Shown one piece after another: positions 60,980 to 64,000 of a stretch of DNA of 64,000 bases. Within the stretch, counting starts at the first letter, position 1; each line of letters starts with the position of its first letter. The position numbers and the translations under genes are program-made. Origin of the DNA: Vibrio maritimus (GTDB lineage Bacteria; Pseudomonadota; Gammaproteobacteria; Enterobacterales; Vibrionaceae); the NCBI RefSeq assembly GCF_021441885.1, contig NZ_CP090438.1, positions 2,790,001 to 2,854,000 of the forward strand, in the 5' to 3' direction. The notes beneath the pieces are model-generated. The model had not been told where the DNA came from, searched no databases, and worked only from the letters and a program-made list of their open reading frames with translations.

Positions 60980-61489
60980 TTAATAACAGCGCTCTAAACG
61001 AATCACACTCATATCGTCAGAAGGCTCATGGTTAAGGTCAACTTGATTCAAGCCAAGTCGTTTACATACCGCTACTGCCGCCGTATTGCCCGCACGGGTT
61101 TCAGCAAATATACAGCGCGTTCCAAACTGTTCGATACCGTAACTAATGAGCTCAGACATCGCCTCGACAGCCAAACCTCGCCCTTGCCTGTCGACTGCAA
61201 GACCGAAACCGATAGACGCCTGATTGTCTGACTCTAGACGAAACGCCACGGTGCCAATAACTTGGTGACTCTCTTTGCCTTCGATAACGAGCTGAAATTT
61301 GGTGCGTGGCACCTGATGCGCTTGTTCAACAAACATCTCGAGTAAATGAGCATTAAACTCTGGTGAACATTCTTCTTTAGGGTAAAAGGTTTGGTACTTA
61401 GGGTGAGAGGTCATTTGAAGCCAGGCTTCGATGTCTCCGAGGTCAAAATCTCTTAAGATAAGCCTTTCCGTTTCTAGATTGAGCGCCAT
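60980..61489 (-). CDS. GNAT family N-acetyltransferase (RimJ/RimL-like)
   Basis: 169-residue acetyltransferase of the RimJ/RimL-like group. The N-terminal ETERLILRDFDLGD is typical. The acetyl-CoA loop is FGLAVDRQGRGLAVEAM near residues 93-109, and GNTAAVAVCKRLGL near 129-142 is motif B. Substrate unknown. It lies upstream of the PLP enzyme on the same strand and is probably in the same transcript. Confidence 0.9.
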   Translation of the reverse strand: MALNLETERLILRDFDLGDIEAWLQMTSHPKYQTFYPKEECSPEFNAHLLEMFVEQAHQVPRTKFQLVIEGKESHQVIGTVAFRLESDNQASIGFGLAVDRQGRGLAVEAMSELISYGIEQFGTRCIFAETRAGNTAAVAVCKRLGLNQVDLNHEPSDDMSVIRLERCY

Positions 61490-61748
61490 TTTTTTCTCTT
61501 TGTTCGTTCGACGTACTTCGTCATTCCAGTGAGTGTTCAGAATAGTAGCTCACACTTGGTTATGCGAATGTAAATTATCAAATCACACTGTGACGCAAAC
61601 CTAAAAATCCTCTGCAACGCTAATAGTTGTTGAGAATTCACTCACAACATCCCCTCAGCTGTGCTCAACACGTCTTAATCCGCATTTTTTGGTTTCCAAG
61701 TGATTAGATTATCGTTACCATTTAAATTTCGTAACGACACAAATCTAT

Positions 61749-61886
61749 TCTCAGGGCGGGGCGAAATTCCCCACCGGCGGTAAGTCATCATGATAAGCCC
61801 GCGAGCGCCTGATACTGAGTATCAGGGTCAGCAGATCTGGTGTGAATCCAGAGCCGACGGTTATAGTCCGGATGGGAGAGGATAAG
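61749..61886 (+). promoter_or_regulatory. FMN riboswitch (RFN element)
   Basis: Contains the conserved blocks TCAGGGCGGGGCGAAATTCCCC, ACCGGCGGTAAG, AGCCCGCGAGCG, CAGCAGATCTGGTGTGAATCC, AGAGCCGACGGTTATAGTCCGGATG and GGGAGAGGATAAG in the expected order. It is about 140 bases long and starts about 355 bases upstream of ribB. It binds FMN and represses riboflavin synthesis. Confidence 0.97.
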
Positions 61887-62103
61887 TATTATCGAGACAC
61901 TTGGACACCTTATGGAAAAGTGTCGGTGCTTTGTGCGCCATTTTCGATAGAGCAACACGATGATGTTCGGCACTCATTGAGTGGCGACAGCTTTCGTGTG
62001 GCTTGGCTATACCTTTTGGAATCAATAGTTTTATCAAATAGATAGACTAGTGCTTCCCCATATCTATGCCCTGATTCTGGTACTAATATTTAGGAGTATT
62101 ACC

Positions 62104-62766
62104 ATGAATCAGAACCAAACCTCACTACTGGCCGAATTTGGCACACCTCTAGAGCGAGTTGAAATTGCTCTACAAGCACTGCGCGAAGGTCGCGGCGTAC
62201 TGCTTCTCGATGATGAAGATCGTGAAAACGAAGGCGATATCATCTATTCCGTTGATCATCTTACAAATCAGCAAATGGCACTGATGATCCGCGAGTGCAG
62301 CGGTATTGTTTGTCTATGTATCACTGATGAACAAGCTCAGCAGTTGGATTTACCACCAATGGTAGAGAACAACAACAGTGCAAACCAAACCGCGTTCACT
62401 GTCTCTATTGAAGCGAAAGTTGGCGTCACAACAGGCGTATCGGCAGCCGATCGCGTGACAACAATCAAGACAGCTTGTCAGCCAGGTGCACGCCCAGAAG
62501 ACTTAGCGCGCCCGGGTCATGTATTCCCACTACGAGCAAGAAAAGGCGGTGTACTTACTCGCCGCGGACATACAGAAGGCACCATCGATTTAATGCAGAT
62601 GGCTGGCCTCTCTCCGTTTGGCGTGCTTTGTGAGGTAACAAACCCTGACGGTACTATGGCCAAAGCACCTGAGATTGTTGAATTCGGTAAGCAGCACAAC
62701 ATGCCTGTTTTAACGATTGAAGACATGGTGCAATATCGACTTGCCGGCGCAGAGCAATCTGCGTAA
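62104..62766 (+). CDS. ribB: 3,4-dihydroxy-2-butanone-4-phosphate synthase
   Basis: Converts ribulose 5-phosphate to dihydroxybutanone phosphate and formate for riboflavin synthesis. DDEDRENEGDIIY near residues 37-49 carries the metal-binding acidic residues, and RRGHTEGTIDLMQMAGL near 155-171 is the second catalytic block. The start MNQNQTSLLAEFG at 62104 gives 220 residues (E. coli 217); an ATG 18 codons upstream lies in the leader. The stand-alone ribB form has no RibA fusion. FMN riboswitch upstream, terminator downstream. Confidence 0.98.
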   Translation: MNQNQTSLLAEFGTPLERVEIALQALREGRGVLLLDDEDRENEGDIIYSVDHLTNQQMALMIRECSGIVCLCITDEQAQQLDLPPMVENNNSANQTAFTVSIEAKVGVTTGVSAADRVTTIKTACQPGARPEDLARPGHVFPLRARKGGVLTRRGHTEGTIDLMQMAGLSPFGVLCEVTNPDGTMAKAPEIVEFGKQHNMPVLTIEDMVQYRLAGAEQSA

Positions 62767-62785
62767 GCGAATAGATAGTGTACGA

Positions 62786-62812
62786 AGCCGCTCCATAAGA
62801 GCGGCTTTTTTG
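62786..62812 (+). terminator. ribB terminator
   Basis: AGCCGCTC pairs with GAGCGGCT around CATAA, followed by TTTTTTG. It lies between the convergent ribB and chitinase genes. Confidence 0.9.
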
Positions 62813-62923
62813 TTGGCGCCACCATAGCTCGCTTCGTGTCTCTCTAGAGAGGTGTCGATCTGCTACGAATACACTCTACAAGTATGATGGCTAATCTAAA
62901 TGCTCAGTTCGAACCTTAATACT

Positions 62924-64000
62924 CTATTGGCACGCACCAAGGTCCTTCCAGACTCCCCATTGGCCAGATTTAGTGGGTTCATCTCCTTGGGTCCACCACT
63001 TAGCCGAGTAGCGATGACCTTGGTAGATAACTTCCGCACCACCGTTGTATACCGCTGACGCATCCCATGTATCTGCGCAAACGACGCTGCCACCATCCGC
63101 TTTCACTGTGACGACATGAGATTTGCTAGTGCTTAGAGCGCCATCACTCACCGTTACCGAAATCGTGAAGTCCGTGTCTACCGATAGGCTCGGCGCAACG
63201 AAGCTAAGCGTGCTGCCTTGAGCTACTACAGACAACTCTGTCGGCGCTTGCCACGTGAACGTGAGCGGATCGCTTTCTGCATCTGTCGATCCGGACGCGT
63301 CCAACTCGACTGAGTCATTTGCGCTTGCCACTGCTGGACCATTCACTACGGCAACCGGTGCGGTATTGGTAGGCGTTGTGCTCGTTGGGTTAACCGTTAC
63401 TGTTGCCGTCGATGTCCCTGTCGCACCTTCATTATCGGTGACCGTTAATGTAAAGCTGTATTGCTCGCTAACTGTGACCTCACCAACCGTGACACTAAGT
63501 TGCGCCGTGTTATCACCCGTTACCGCCACAGGTTGCCCCGCGGTCTGTGACCAAGCGTAACTGACTATTGAGCCATCACTATCACGGGATGCACTGCCAT
63601 CAAGCATGAGGGTTGCAGGACCCACGACTGTTTGATTGCCACCTGCATTGGCTGTTGGAGCTCGGTTCACTGGTGTGCCACCAGCTAAACCTTCATGCAT
63701 CGCATTAAGGATGTCACCGTTATCAGCGTCAATCTCCCATGAGAACAATCCCGCAAAGCCTTGTGCTCGAACATATTGACCTTTCGCGATGACAGAGCGA
63801 GCATCATCAAACGTCACGAGCTCACCGGTTGAACGATTCCACACGTACGGAGCCTCTGCCAGCTCATCATAGCCATACTCAAATCCATTGATGCCAGTAT
63901 TGTTTGGACCAATCATAAATGACTTCAAGCCTTTATAATCAATCACACCATCTTCCCACACACCTTGCGCTGTTGAGCCTTTAAGCTTGCCTGTTGCCAC
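62924..64000 (-). CDS. chiA: Chitinase (GH18), C-terminal part, cut by the window edge
   Basis: The right edge removes the N-terminus, so the start, signal peptide and catalytic DxDxE are outside. The visible part begins in the end of the GH18 barrel (FAGLFSWEIDADNGDILNAM). Two PKD/immunoglobulin-like domains follow (APTANAGGN... and APVAVVNGP...), separated by a Thr/Pro linker, and then a C-terminal chitin-binding domain of the CBM5/12 type (WDASAVYNGGAEV, YSAKWWTQGDEP). Secreted chitin degradation is expected. 358 residues are visible. Confidence 0.92.
   Translation of the reverse strand: MATGKLKGSTAQGVWEDGVIDYKGLKSFMIGPNNTGINGFEYGYDELAEAPYVWNRSTGELVTFDDARSVIAKGQYVRAQGFAGLFSWEIDADNGDILNAMHEGLAGGTPVNRAPTANAGGNQTVVGPATLMLDGSASRDSDGSIVSYAWSQTAGQPVAVTGDNTAQLSVTVGEVTVSEQYSFTLTVTDNEGATGTSTATVTVNPTSTTPTNTAPVAVVNGPAVASANDSVELDASGSTDAESDPLTFTWQAPTELSVVAQGSTLSFVAPSLSVDTDFTISVTVSDGALSTSKSHVVTVKADGGSVVCADTWDASAVYNGGAEVIYQGHRYSAKWWTQGDEPTKSGQWGVWKDLGACQ

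Noticed and set aside
61842..62045. 67-codon plus-strand frame in the ribB leader
   Set aside because: It begins within the FMN aptamer, has no ribosome binding site, and lacks protein-like features.
1..64000. CRISPR arrays, tRNA genes, insertion sequences and integrases
   Set aside because: Looked for regularly spaced repeats, tRNA-like CCA arms other than the tmRNA, and transposase or tyrosine recombinase motifs; none seen.

Overview
The window reads as chromosome-I-type DNA of a Vibrio (Vibrionaceae, Gammaproteobacteria). Supporting this are the tmRNA with its tag ANDENYALAA, the gene order of the rpsB-to-dnaE and grpE-to-ssrA blocks, a DUF3622 protein, a ChiRP-like minor pilin cluster, a secreted GH18 chitinase, and moderate GC content. 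No CRISPR array, insertion sequence, integrase or tRNA gene was seen.

Layout. (1) 1-15048, all on the minus strand: a housekeeping block running rpsB, tsf, pyrH, frr, uppS, cdsA, dxr, rseP, bamA, skp, lpxD, fabZ, lpxA, lpxB, rnhB towards dnaE, whose start codon probably lies on the window edge. It couples translation and nucleotide genes to isoprenoid, phospholipid, lipid A and outer-membrane assembly genes, and several intergenic hairpins divide it. (2) 15049-26730: map, glnD and yaeH on plus, an AbgT transporter on minus, then trmO, proS, a family-9 glycosyltransferase, a YebE-like protein, and a DUF3622 protein on minus. (3) 26925-38582: purL with a PurR box, divergent mltF, a structured leader with a tiny very basic ORF, tadA, then a LysR regulator divergent from the glutathione-dependent formaldehyde genes (frmA and fghA), and a second AbgT transporter. 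(4) 38995-42292: type IV minor pilins fimT-pilW-pilX-pilV, divergent from pilE. (5) 42389-53620: dnaJ, dnaK, a dicarboxylate/amino-acid symporter and grpE, then nadK, recN (SOS boxes), bamE, ratBA, smpB and ssrA. Both dnaK and grpE have good sigma-32 promoters. (6) 53736-59100, immediately downstream of ssrA: an accessory five-gene respiratory operon. (7) 59852-64000: a threonine-aldolase-like PLP enzyme, a GNAT acetyltransferase, an FMN riboswitch controlling ribB, and the C-terminal part of a chitinase cut by the window edge.

The most distinctive part is the accessory operon at 53736-59100. It encodes a cbb3-type oxidase core (CcoN, CcoO), a membrane-anchored cytochrome with four CXXCH haem sites where CcoP normally has two, a Tat-exported sulfite-oxidase-family molybdoenzyme, and a periplasmic cytochrome c whose second haem motif is broken (CIACN). 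Read together, this looks like a self-contained chain from sulfite, or a similar substrate, to oxygen. The second point of interest is 32767-33138, between mltF and tadA: several inverted repeats followed by a perfect Shine-Dalgarno and a 45-residue Lys/Arg-rich ORF that I do not recognise.

All calls come from reading the sequence and from remembered family features; no database search was run.
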